Assembly: GCA_002385735.1 (NCBI GenBank)
Contig: DGEB01000040.1
Span: forward strand, 1-9,155
Reading direction: 5' to 3'
Length of the DNA: 9,155 nucleotides
Origin: Peptococcaceae bacterium UBA3937
Lineage (GTDB): Bacteria > Bacillota > Peptococcia > DRI-13 > DTU073
This document shows, piece after piece, positions 1 to 5,307 of the stretch; position 1 is the stretch's first letter, and every line of letters begins with the position of its first letter. The position numbers and the translations under genes were made by a program. The notes below the pieces were generated by a model. The model did not search any database and was not told the origin of the DNA. It worked only from the letters and a program-made list of their open reading frames with translations.

Positions 1-249
1 ACAGTACTTGGCAATGCAAGCATCGATTCTGTTTCCTGCCGAGATAAAAGAAGCAGTACAGGAAAGACTAAAGCGTTTACCAAAGAAAATACTGGTTGGA
101 GTAGAAAACTTTGATAATATTCCACTATTCCGGGGCGGTCACAATTTAACCAGGGTGGCTTTAAAATCTCTTAATGAATTCAATGCTGTTATTTAATTCA
201 TGTTTGCTGAATGTGAGGTTGAAAAAACCTACAGTGTCTTGACACCATC
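1..249 (+). mobile_element. ISLre2-family insertion sequence, right end (copy A), cut by the window edge
   Basis: This is the 3' part of an ISLre2-type element whose left part lies before the window. It holds the C-terminal codons of the transposase followed by a 53-base non-coding right end (197-249). That end matches the right end of the full copy at 2959-3011 at all but two positions. It includes the subterminal motif GCTGAATGTGAGGTT (206-220), the ACTGTAGG block (in reverse complement) and a final GTCTTGACAC. I place the outer boundary near 249 by comparison with copy B; it could be a few bases earlier. No target-site duplication can be tested because the left end is missing. Confidence 0.85.
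2..196 (+). CDS. ISLre2 family transposase, C-terminal fragment (5' end outside window)
   Basis: The reading frame is open from the first bases of the window and ends at TAA 194-196, giving about 64 residues. They align without gaps to the last residues of the transposase in the 1447-3011 element, with 47 of 64 identical by my count; the shared tail includes GGHNLTRVALK. ISLre2 transposases (UPF0236 family) are DDE-type enzymes that cut and join the element ends. The catalytic residues lie upstream of this piece, so it cannot be judged whether this copy is intact. The divergence from copy B shows this is a different member of the family and not a fresh duplicate. Confidence 0.85.
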   Translation, partial: QYLAMQASILFPAEIKEAVQERLKRLPKKILVGVENFDNIPLFRGGHNLTRVALKSLNEFNAVI

Positions 250-293
250 TATATTAAAGGCGGAATGGATAAAGAGCGAGAGGAGTTGTTAAA

Positions 294-1301
294 ATGAGAG
301 GACGTTGGAGCCGGTTTTCTTTTTTGCCCGTATTGCTTTTCTTGACGGTGCTGGCCGGGGCGGCGCCCCTGAATGAAAAGGAAATCCCGGTTTATCCCGG
401 GGCGGTGCGGGACCAGGCCGCCGAAGAAGAGCGCCGCCAGTTCTATGAGGAGGGAACCAGGTATGACCATTGGAGGCTGGAGACGGTCCGGGTTTATACC
501 GTAAAGAAGCTGGTTGATGATGTTTGCCGTTATTACATTGATAAACTCAAGGCCAAGGAGGGCCAGCCGGTTAAGGACCCTTACGACCTTGCGCCGGGGG
601 AAGTTGACGGGCCATGGTATGATTTGGGTTTTTGGGACGAGTCAATCTTTAAGACCCAGTATGAATACGACGTCTTGCTCAATGACGGTGAATGGGTCGC
701 CGAGGCCTTTTCCAAAAGGCCGCAGTGGGAAAAGGGTTCGTGGCTGAGCGGCGCCTCGTTCGAATGGAACGCCGCTTTGCCCAACGGGGACGTGGCCCAG
801 TATGTCGTGTATGTTGAGGATGAAGGTTTCGACTCAAGAAAAAAGGTGGATTACCGGTCGACCCGGATCCGCATTGAAGTGCTGGTCTCCCCGTCGCTGG
901 AAGCAATTGAAGAGGAAGAGGATTGGGCGATGGATCTGGCCGTCGCGGCCAAGACCGAGCAACTCCGGAAGAACCCGCCCACCGAGAAGTTCCTGGGGGT
1001 CCCCATTTACCCGGGAGCAGTCTTCAGCCCGGAGCTGACCGCCGGGATGTCTCTTGGTGATGAATCTCATATTTACGTCTATTTCAGTAATGATCCCCCT
1101 GAGAAGGTTGTGGATTTCTACCGGAAACGCCTGGGCAAAGAACCGGTCTTCGTCGGGGAAGAATTCGGGTATATCTTCCCGCTTAAAGGTTCCCTGCCCC
1201 TTCCGGACGAGGGCTTGACGGTTCAGCCGTACGTCTATGAAGCCTTCGGCTTAGGCTCGTACAAAACGACAATTGCCATCCAGAAGCAGGTGGGGGATTA
1301 A
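294..1301 (+). CDS. Secreted protein of unknown function with two YPGA-type modules
   Basis: I do not recognise a named family for this 335-residue protein. It opens with a basic stretch and a hydrophobic core (about residues 10-22) ending LAGAAP, a typical Sec signal peptide with an AxA-like cleavage site near 23-24. No lipobox cysteine is present, so it is probably released or wall-associated. Two similar modules follow. The first has EIPVYPGAV at 30-38 and the amphipathic helix VDDVCRYYIDKLKAKEG at 74-90. The second has GVPIYPGAV at 235-243 and PEKVVDFYRKRLGKEP at 269-284. An acidic linker (EEEED, 206-210) separates them, and a Trp/Tyr-rich stretch occupies about 105-160. The start is supported by AGGAG at 281-285, eight bases upstream. 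The gene stands alone between two IS copies and ends before a hairpin at 1371-1400. It is visibly more GC-rich than the flanking IS DNA. No enzymatic motif is visible. Confidence 0.85.
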   Translation: MRGRWSRFSFLPVLLFLTVLAGAAPLNEKEIPVYPGAVRDQAAEEERRQFYEEGTRYDHWRLETVRVYTVKKLVDDVCRYYIDKLKAKEGQPVKDPYDLAPGEVDGPWYDLGFWDESIFKTQYEYDVLLNDGEWVAEAFSKRPQWEKGSWLSGASFEWNAALPNGDVAQYVVYVEDEGFDSRKKVDYRSTRIRIEVLVSPSLEAIEEEEDWAMDLAVAAKTEQLRKNPPTEKFLGVPIYPGAVFSPELTAGMSLGDESHIYVYFSNDPPEKVVDFYRKRLGKEPVFVGEEFGYIFPLKGSLPLPDEGLTVQPYVYEAFGLGSYKTTIAIQKQVGD

Positions 1302-1370
1302 GCCGGCCAGGTCTTGGAGTAGGCAGCAGATAGGCATCAAAGTTGGCTGAAACCTGGAGTTAAGAGCTAA

Positions 1371-1409
1371 ACCGCCGGGAACGGTTTACGACCCGGCGGT
1401 CATTTTATC
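1371..1409 (+). terminator. Probable intrinsic terminator after the secreted-protein gene
   Basis: A perfect 9-bp stem, ACCGCCGGG (1371-1379) with CCCGGCGGT (1392-1400), encloses a 12-base loop and is followed by CATTTTATC. It lies 69 bases after the stop codon. The stem is strong but the T-tract is interrupted, so termination efficiency is uncertain. Nothing else coding is seen between 1302 and the IS boundary near 1447. Confidence 0.6.
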
Positions 1410-1446
1410 AATTTTAACTGCCATCGAACACCCCACGAACACCTGT

Positions 1447-1476
1447 GTTAGTGTAAAATTACTGTAGGCTTTTGCA
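1447..1476 (+). repeat. Left terminal inverted repeat of ISLre2 copy B
   Basis: These 30 bases pair imperfectly with the right end at 2982-3011. Much of the repeat reappears at 9105-9134, where the third copy begins. The most conserved block is ACTGTAGG at 1461-1468, probably part of the transposase binding site. Confidence 0.75.
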
Positions 1477-1500
1477 GGAAATAACTTATGAAAAAAAGAA

Positions 1501-1561
1501 GAGGAACCTCACATTCAGCCAATTGAATGAATCCCCCTAAAGAAGGAGGCTGAGGTTCCTC
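1501..1561 (+). promoter_or_regulatory. Hairpin abutting the transposase start codon
   Basis: GAGGAACCTCA (1501-1511) and TGAGGTTCCTC (1551-1561) form a perfect 11-bp stem. The 3' arm ends on the base just before ATG 1562, and the loop holds the Shine-Dalgarno stretch AAGGAGG (1543-1549). Folded, this would restrict ribosome access. Several insertion sequences use such structures to limit transposase made from read-through transcripts. If the weak promoter at 1459-1487 is real, the native mRNA would also carry the hairpin. Confidence 0.6.
1505..1519 (+). repeat. Left subterminal inverted repeat of ISLre2 copy B
   Basis: AACCTCACATTCAGC is the perfect 15-base reverse complement of 2968-2982 near the right end, and of 206-220 in copy A. 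It lies 58 bases inside the left end, against 29 bases inside the right end, so it is a second, asymmetrically placed pair of inverted motifs. A transposase-binding role is an inference. It overlaps the hairpin arm at 1501-1511. Confidence 0.65.
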
Positions 1562-2958
1562 ATGGATCTAGTTCGCTTAGTAGGAAGGGAAATCCTTTCG
1601 GTAGTGGAAGGAATGTCAAAAGTTTTCGAAGGAGAGATTGACTATCAAACCTTTGAGGCTCAATTGAAAGAAAATCTCGACGGTATAGGTCGTACTGTAG
1701 TGCAGTTAGTTTTAGAAACTATTGAAGAAAGGATTTACGAAAGCGAAGAGCGGAAACGGGAATGGAAAGTCGTACGGAGAAGGGACCGGAAAGAGATATT
1801 GACCATTTTTGGGCAACTGAGCTATGAGCGGAGCTATTACCAGCATAAAGAAAGCAAGAAATATGCGTACTTGGTGGATGAACAGATAGGGATAACTCCG
1901 CATGCACGGGTAGGGCACAATCTCAAAGCCGCTTTGCTGGAAGCCTCCAGCAAAATGTCTTACGAAGAGGCCACGATACAAGAAAGTCGCAATAACCCTG
2001 AACTGAAGGTGAGCAGGCAAACAGTGGCATTGGCCGTTAAAAAGTTCACTCCTGTAAAATCGCAGCCACCACAAGAGAAACGGGATGTGCGGGCATTGTA
2101 CATAGAGGCCGATGAAGATCACGTAAGAATTAGGGACCATAAGCGGAAAAAGCCTACGTTGCTCATCTATGTTCACGAAGGAGTAATCGGGGAAGGTTCG
2201 CGTCGCCGTCTTAAAAACGTGAAGTATTTTACGAAACCCTGGGGTTATGGTGGGAGGTTTTAGATTACCTGGAAGCCCGCTATGAACTTACAAAGGTGGA
2301 AAGAATCTATTTGTTGGGGGACGGGGCGTCTTGGATCCGGGCCGGCCTGGAATACCTGCCGGCGCAGACCATTTTTATCTTAGACAAGTATCATTTAGAA
2401 AAGTATATACAAACGGCTACCGTGCATGCACCCGGTCTAAAGGTGCTAAAGGTGCTAATTCACCGGGGAATCAAATCTTTAAACAAGCAGGCAGTCCTGG
2501 CTTATCTTCATGAAGCATTATGGCGCGCTAACGAGGAACCAAGACGAAAACAGGTTATTGAGGCTAGCAGGTATATTGAACGCAACTGGGACGGGATAGA
2601 AAATGGGGTCAAGCATCCCGGGGTTGGCTGTAGCGCCGAAGGGCATGTCAGTCATATCCTGGCGGCCAGGTTAAGCAACCGCCCGATGGCCTGGAGTTTA
2701 CAAGGGGCAGAGAACATGGCGGCTATGCGGGTGGCTGTAGCAAATGGAGAATCGATCCGGAAACAGTACTTGGCCACGCAGGCATCGCTTCTGTTTTCTG
2801 TTGAGATAAAAGAAGCAGTGCAGGAAAAACTGAAGCGTTTAACCAACAGAAAGCTGCTAGGAGTAGAAAACATCAATAATATTCCCGTATTACGGGGTGG
2901 TCACAACTTAACCAGGGTGGCTCTAAAACACCTTATTGAACACAATGCTGTTATTTAG
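1562..2958 (+). pseudogene. ISLre2 family transposase (DDE type, UPF0236), split by a frameshift
   Basis: Two frames together make one transposase of roughly 465 residues. The first part runs from ATG 1562 to TAG 2261-2263 (233 residues). The second continues in a different frame from about 2228-2251 to TAG 2956-2958. Part one has the family's N-terminal stretches (REWKVVRRRD at 67-76, ITPHARVG at 111-118, NNPELKVSRQTV) and the first catalytic acidic motif EADEDHV at 182-188. Part two has LLGDGASWI, GCSAEGHVSHILAARLSNRP and the C-terminal GGHNLTRVALK. Homology switches frame just after KNVKYFT, in 2228-2250, where family members have a few more residues; a small deletion plus frameshift fits best. 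No standard X XXY YYZ slippery heptamer is seen there, so programmed frameshifting is unlikely. A 9-bp tandem duplication at 2437-2454 adds three residues. The AGAAGGAGG Shine-Dalgarno is at 1541-1549. Confidence 0.85.
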
Positions 2959-2981
2959 TGCATGTTTGCTGAATGTGAGGT

Positions 2982-3011
2982 TGAAAAAACCTACAGTGTC
3001 TTGACACTATC
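2982..3011 (-). repeat. Right terminal inverted repeat of ISLre2 copy B
   Basis: This is the partner of the left repeat at 1447-1476. It contains AGTGTC-TT-GACACT (2995-3008), a short palindrome, and an outward-facing TTGACA (3001-3006) identical to a consensus -35 hexamer. The same sequence is present at the end of copy A apart from one base. Confidence 0.75.
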
Positions 3012-3027
3012 CTAACATAAATTCTTG

Positions 3028-3056
3028 TTGACATCTTATTAATAATATTGTATTAT
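3028..3056 (+). promoter_or_regulatory. Sigma-A type promoter of the GntR-ECF operon
   Basis: A perfect -35 TTGACA (3028-3033), a 17-base AT-rich spacer and a near-perfect -10 TATTAT (3051-3056) predict transcription starting near 3063. It lies 17 bases outside the right end of ISLre2 copy B. The leader to the regulator start is only about 87 bases, too short for a cobalamin riboswitch, and no such motif is seen. Confidence 0.8.
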
Positions 3057-3067
3057 AAAACTAACAA

Positions 3068-3080
3068 GGTGGTACACACC
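3068..3080 (+). promoter_or_regulatory. Candidate GntR/HutC operator
   Basis: GGTG-GTACA-CACC is a short inverted repeat just after the predicted transcription start. HutC-type GntR proteins bind comparable short GGT...ACC-like palindromes and often repress their own operon. Its position would block promoter clearance. A short additional pair, CTTGTT (3024-3029) and AACAAG (3063-3068), brackets the promoter. Assignment rests on position and symmetry only. Confidence 0.45.
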
Positions 3081-3149
3081 AGCACACAAGTAATACAATT
3101 AGTAGGAGTGTGCGGGTTGCTTAAGAAGCTTTTTCCGGAGAATACATTA

Positions 3150-3869
3150 GTGGAAGGGCCAATCCCTTTATACTACCAGTTGCAGGAGAAGATAAAAGAC
3201 CTGATTGATACTGGAGTTTTACAGGAAGGAGACCGGTTGCCATCTGAGAGGGAGATGGCCCAATATTTCCAGATTAACCGGCGGACTGTCAGTAATGCGG
3301 TTGATCACTTAGTGGCCGACGGTCTGTTGGTTAAAAAGCGTGGAACAGGGATTTTTGTAGCCCCGAAAAAAATTGTCAGTAAGGTTAATTGGTTGCGGAG
3401 TTTTCATGATGAAGCCATTTTAAGCGGGAAAAAGGCCCAATTTAAACTGTTGAAGATCGAAATTGTTACGCCCCCCGATTCGGTCTGCAAATACTTAAAC
3501 ATAAAGAGAACCGGGGAGAAAGTCTACTATCTTCAGCGGTTGGGTTACTTAAATCAGGAACCGGTTTTACTGCAAAAATCTTTCATCCCCGCAAGGTTGG
3601 TTCCCGGACTGGAGGAGAAGCTTACTGATGATGTTTCTCTATATTATCTCATTGAAGAGGAATATGGCTTAAAACTGACTTCCGGGAAGGAAAGCCTGGA
3701 AGCGACAACCTTGCGCCAACACGAAGCGGACCTGCTGGAAGTACCACAGGGAAAAGCCTGTTTTGTTTTGCGAAGGGTTGCGTACAGCCACACAACGCCC
3801 GTTGAATATGTGAGGTCTGTTTTGAGGGGGGACAAATATATCTTTAAAACCGATTTACAAAGGAGGTAG
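3150..3869 (+). CDS. GntR family transcriptional regulator, HutC subfamily (UTRA domain)
   Basis: This 239-residue protein has an N-terminal GntR winged helix-turn-helix (about 1-70), with IPLYYQL at the start, then LPSERE at 30-35, the recognition segment NRRTVSNAVDHL at 43-54 and the wing KKRGTGIFV at 62-70. The rest (about 90-235) matches the UTRA effector-binding domain of HutC-type regulators, which sense small metabolites and release DNA. I chose GTG 3150 with GGAG at 3137-3140, because GntR proteins usually begin just before the PLYYQ stretch. TTG 3117 with AGGAG at 3104-3108 is a possible alternative adding 11 residues. The frame stays open to 3048, but that overlaps the -10 box. It is first in the operon and ends four bases before the S component, so it probably represses the operon and itself, with the imported compound or a derivative as inducer. 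The effector is unknown. Confidence 0.88.
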   Translation: MEGPIPLYYQLQEKIKDLIDTGVLQEGDRLPSEREMAQYFQINRRTVSNAVDHLVADGLLVKKRGTGIFVAPKKIVSKVNWLRSFHDEAILSGKKAQFKLLKIEIVTPPDSVCKYLNIKRTGEKVYYLQRLGYLNQEPVLLQKSFIPARLVPGLEEKLTDDVSLYYLIEEEYGLKLTSGKESLEATTLRQHEADLLEVPQGKACFVLRRVAYSHTTPVEYVRSVLRGDKYIFKTDLQRR

Positions 3870-3873
3870 GAAA

Positions 3874-4398
3874 ATGGAGGAACTGCAAAAGGTTAAAAAG
3901 GAATTTTGGACGGTAAAACGTATTGCCAGGGTGGCGATTTTAATCGCCTTAAGCGGGGTCGGCGCTTTGATCAAGATTCCCAGTCCCACAGGAACCGTTG
4001 CCCTTGATTCAGCGCCCGGTTACTTCACTGCAGTAGCTTTCGGACCAGTAGAAGGAATGATTGTTGCCGGGATCGGTCACCTGTTTACAGCATTAACCGC
4101 CGGTTTTCCAATGGGTATCCCAATGCATCTCTTTGTCGGTGTGCAAATGGCGGCTTGGGCCTATCTTTTCTGGTTAAGCAGTAAAAAAATCAATTTAATC
4201 GTCGGTATAATCGTCGCTACTCTTGCCAACGGGGTGCTTTCTGCTGCTGCAACCATACCGTTTGGCGGCGCAGGATTGTTTGTTTCATTGTTGGCGCCGT
4301 TGCTTGTCGGCTCTTTGGTTAATGTGTTAATTGCTGCCGCTGCTTATAAGATTGTTAGTAAAAGTAATCTGATTGATCAGGAGAACATAAAAGCCTAA
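3874..4398 (+). CDS. ECF transporter substrate-binding S component (possible CblT-like)
   Basis: This 174-residue, highly hydrophobic protein has the length and segment pattern of an ECF S component, a roughly six-helix membrane protein that binds the vitamin or precursor. Its first membrane helix carries the AxxxA pattern (A21-ILI-A25) used to dock on EcfT. Glycine- and alanine-rich segments follow, with TVALDSAPGYF (41-51) and GHLFTALTAGFPMGIP (68-83) as the most family-like stretches. The start is fixed by AGGAGG at 3861-3866, inside the end of the regulator gene, which suggests translational coupling. The substrate cannot be read from sequence. The adjacent PurM-like protein recalls the alpha-ribazole transporter/kinase pair CblT/CblS; a thiamin precursor or another nucleoside-like vitamin is an alternative. 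It has its own EcfA and EcfT downstream, so it belongs to a dedicated (group I-like) rather than shared transporter. Confidence 0.85.
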   Translation: MEELQKVKKEFWTVKRIARVAILIALSGVGALIKIPSPTGTVALDSAPGYFTAVAFGPVEGMIVAGIGHLFTALTAGFPMGIPMHLFVGVQMAAWAYLFWLSSKKINLIVGIIVATLANGVLSAAATIPFGGAGLFVSLLAPLLVGSLVNVLIAAAAYKIVSKSNLIDQENIKA

Positions 4399-4406
4399 GT
4401 AACCAA

Positions 4407-4447
4407 GGAAGAAATAGGAACCTGTTATTTTTGTCCTCCCTTTTTTT
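4407..4447 (+). promoter_or_regulatory. Weak AU-rich hairpin with T-run between S component and kinase-like gene
   Basis: Bases 4407-4417 can pair with 4422-4432 (one mismatch, several G-U pairs), followed after eight bases by seven Ts (4441-4447). This could give partial termination or processing that makes the S component more abundant than the genes after it. TCCCTT (4437-4442) is also complementary to AAGGGA (4458-4463) in the next gene's ribosome binding site. Both pairings are weak. Confidence 0.3.
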
Positions 4448-4471
4448 AAAACCATGGAAGGGATGAATAAA

Positions 4472-5263
4472 ATGGACTATTTACAGGGTTTTTATGATGG
4501 AACACTTGCCTTTGCAGAAGTAGTCGAGCAGAAACGCGACCTTACACTATTCAAAATTAGCCATGAGTTTTCTTTAATGATCGCCTGTGATTCGGACGGC
4601 GGGATTGGCAATAAAGAACATGATTTTGTTAAGGTGGAAAACTGGTTGACAGGTTATTTTGGGGCGCGGGTGGCTTTGATGGAAATACTGGCGGCTAAAG
4701 GGAGACCGTGGTTATTAATTGATACACTGGCGGTAGAGATGGACCCGGCGGGCAAAGAGATCATTTCCGGGATCAGAAAGGCCTGTGCTGAAGCGGGGGT
4801 ACACGATTTGCCGCTCACCGGCAGTACGGAGGATAATATCCCCACCGTGCAAACGGGGATCGGTGTTACTGTTTTGGCCATTGTGAAGAATGACCAAATA
4901 CCGGTGGGGAGTTCCCAAAAGGGAGATCTGGTTGCCGTGGCCGGGATCCCAAAAAGCGGTCCGCAGTTTCAGGTTGAGCCGGAGGACCCGGAGCTTATTT
5001 CCTTACAGGATTTGTGGCGGCTTAGAGAGATCCCCGGTGTGCACGACATTCTGCCGGTGGGTTCTAAAGGGGTGGCTTATGAAGCCGGGGAACTGGCAAA
5101 ATCCGCCGGTTTACAACTGCGACTGGGAGAGACGGATTTGGATCTTCTGCGTTCAGGCGGGCCTGCGACAAGCGTTGTCTTTTCACTGCTGAACAATGAT
5201 GTTCTACAGACGGTAAAAGAAGCAATAAGTGCACCGATTAAGCTCATTGGTGAATTATATTAA
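4472..5263 (+). CDS. PurM/AIR synthase-like ATP-binding protein, probable small-molecule kinase (possible alpha-ribazole kinase CblS)
   Basis: This 263-residue protein resembles the PurM superfamily (PurM, ThiL, SelD, HypE). The N-terminal half has ACDSDGGIGNKEHD at 38-51, corresponding to the Asp/Gly-rich nucleotide and metal site, then ITGYFGAR-like TGYFGARVALME (60-71) and DTLAVEMDP (84-92). LTGSTEDNIPTVQTGIGVTV (115-134) replaces the GGETAE-like loop of PurM. The C-terminal half (about 150-263) fits the AIRS_C fold. Superfamily members use ATP; ThiL is a true kinase for a vitamin intermediate. Placed directly after an S component, it probably phosphorylates the imported compound and traps it in the cell. 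As I recall, alpha-ribazole kinase CblS is of this kind, but I cannot confirm orthology. I chose ATG 4472 with GGAAGGG at 4456-4462; the in-frame ATGs at 4454 and 4463 overlap that site and lack their own. Confidence 0.75.
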   Translation: MDYLQGFYDGTLAFAEVVEQKRDLTLFKISHEFSLMIACDSDGGIGNKEHDFVKVENWLTGYFGARVALMEILAAKGRPWLLIDTLAVEMDPAGKEIISGIRKACAEAGVHDLPLTGSTEDNIPTVQTGIGVTVLAIVKNDQIPVGSSQKGDLVAVAGIPKSGPQFQVEPEDPELISLQDLWRLREIPGVHDILPVGSKGVAYEAGELAKSAGLQLRLGETDLDLLRSGGPATSVVFSLLNNDVLQTVKEAISAPIKLIGELY

Positions 5264-5264
5264 A

Positions 5265-5286
5265 AGAAGGTGAGACTTCACCTTCT
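5265..5286 (+). other. Intra-operon hairpin before the ecfA ribosome binding site
   Basis: AGAAGGTGA (5265-5273) and TCACCTTCT (5278-5286) form a perfect 9-bp stem with loop GACT, starting two bases after the kinase-like stop codon. No T-tract follows, so it is probably not a terminator. It sits just upstream of GGGAGG (5291-5296) and may stabilise or mark a processed mRNA end. Confidence 0.55.
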
Positions 5287-5307
5287 CCTTGGGAGGCTAT
5301 AAGAATA

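Larger units (their letters stand above)
1447..3011 (+). mobile_element. ISLre2-family insertion sequence, complete length (copy B), transposase frameshifted
   Basis: Both ends are visible. The left end (1447-1476) and the reverse complement of the right end (2982-3011) match at 23 of 30 positions, including the shared blocks TAGTGT and ACTGTAGG. The outer limits were set by comparing left ends at 1447 and 9105 and right ends at 249 and 3011; a slightly shorter element, 1451-3007, is also possible. At about 1565 bp with one transposase frame of about 465 codons it has the usual ISLre2 size. The left and right flanks (AACACCTGT versus CTAACATAA) do not form a target-site duplication. A weak promoter-like pair, TTACTG (1459-1464) and TAACTT (1482-1487) with 17-base spacing, is also present at the left end of copy C. 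Confidence 0.88.

Noticed and set aside
1712..2176. Long antisense open frame across the transposase
   Set aside because: It is a shadow of the transposase gene: no ribosome binding site, no recognisable protein features, and opposite to clear family homology.
2995..3008. Palindrome AGTGTC-TT-GACACT as a host operator
   Set aside because: It is part of the IS right end, and copy A repeats it with one changed base, so it belongs to the element and not to the operon.
3048..3149. N-terminal extension of the GntR frame starting at TTG 3048
   Set aside because: It would begin inside the -10 box and upstream of the predicted transcription start, and the extra residues have no GntR-like character.
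3012..3149. Cobalamin riboswitch expected for a B12-related operon
   Set aside because: The leader is only about 87 bases from predicted transcript start to GTG 3150 and no B12-box-like motif is seen; control appears to be through the GntR protein.
3246..3251. CTGAGA motif resembling part of a thiamin (Thi-box) riboswitch, in an inverted repeat CCATCT/AGATGG
   Set aside because: It lies inside the GntR coding region, at the conserved LPSERE codons, and no other riboswitch elements surround it.
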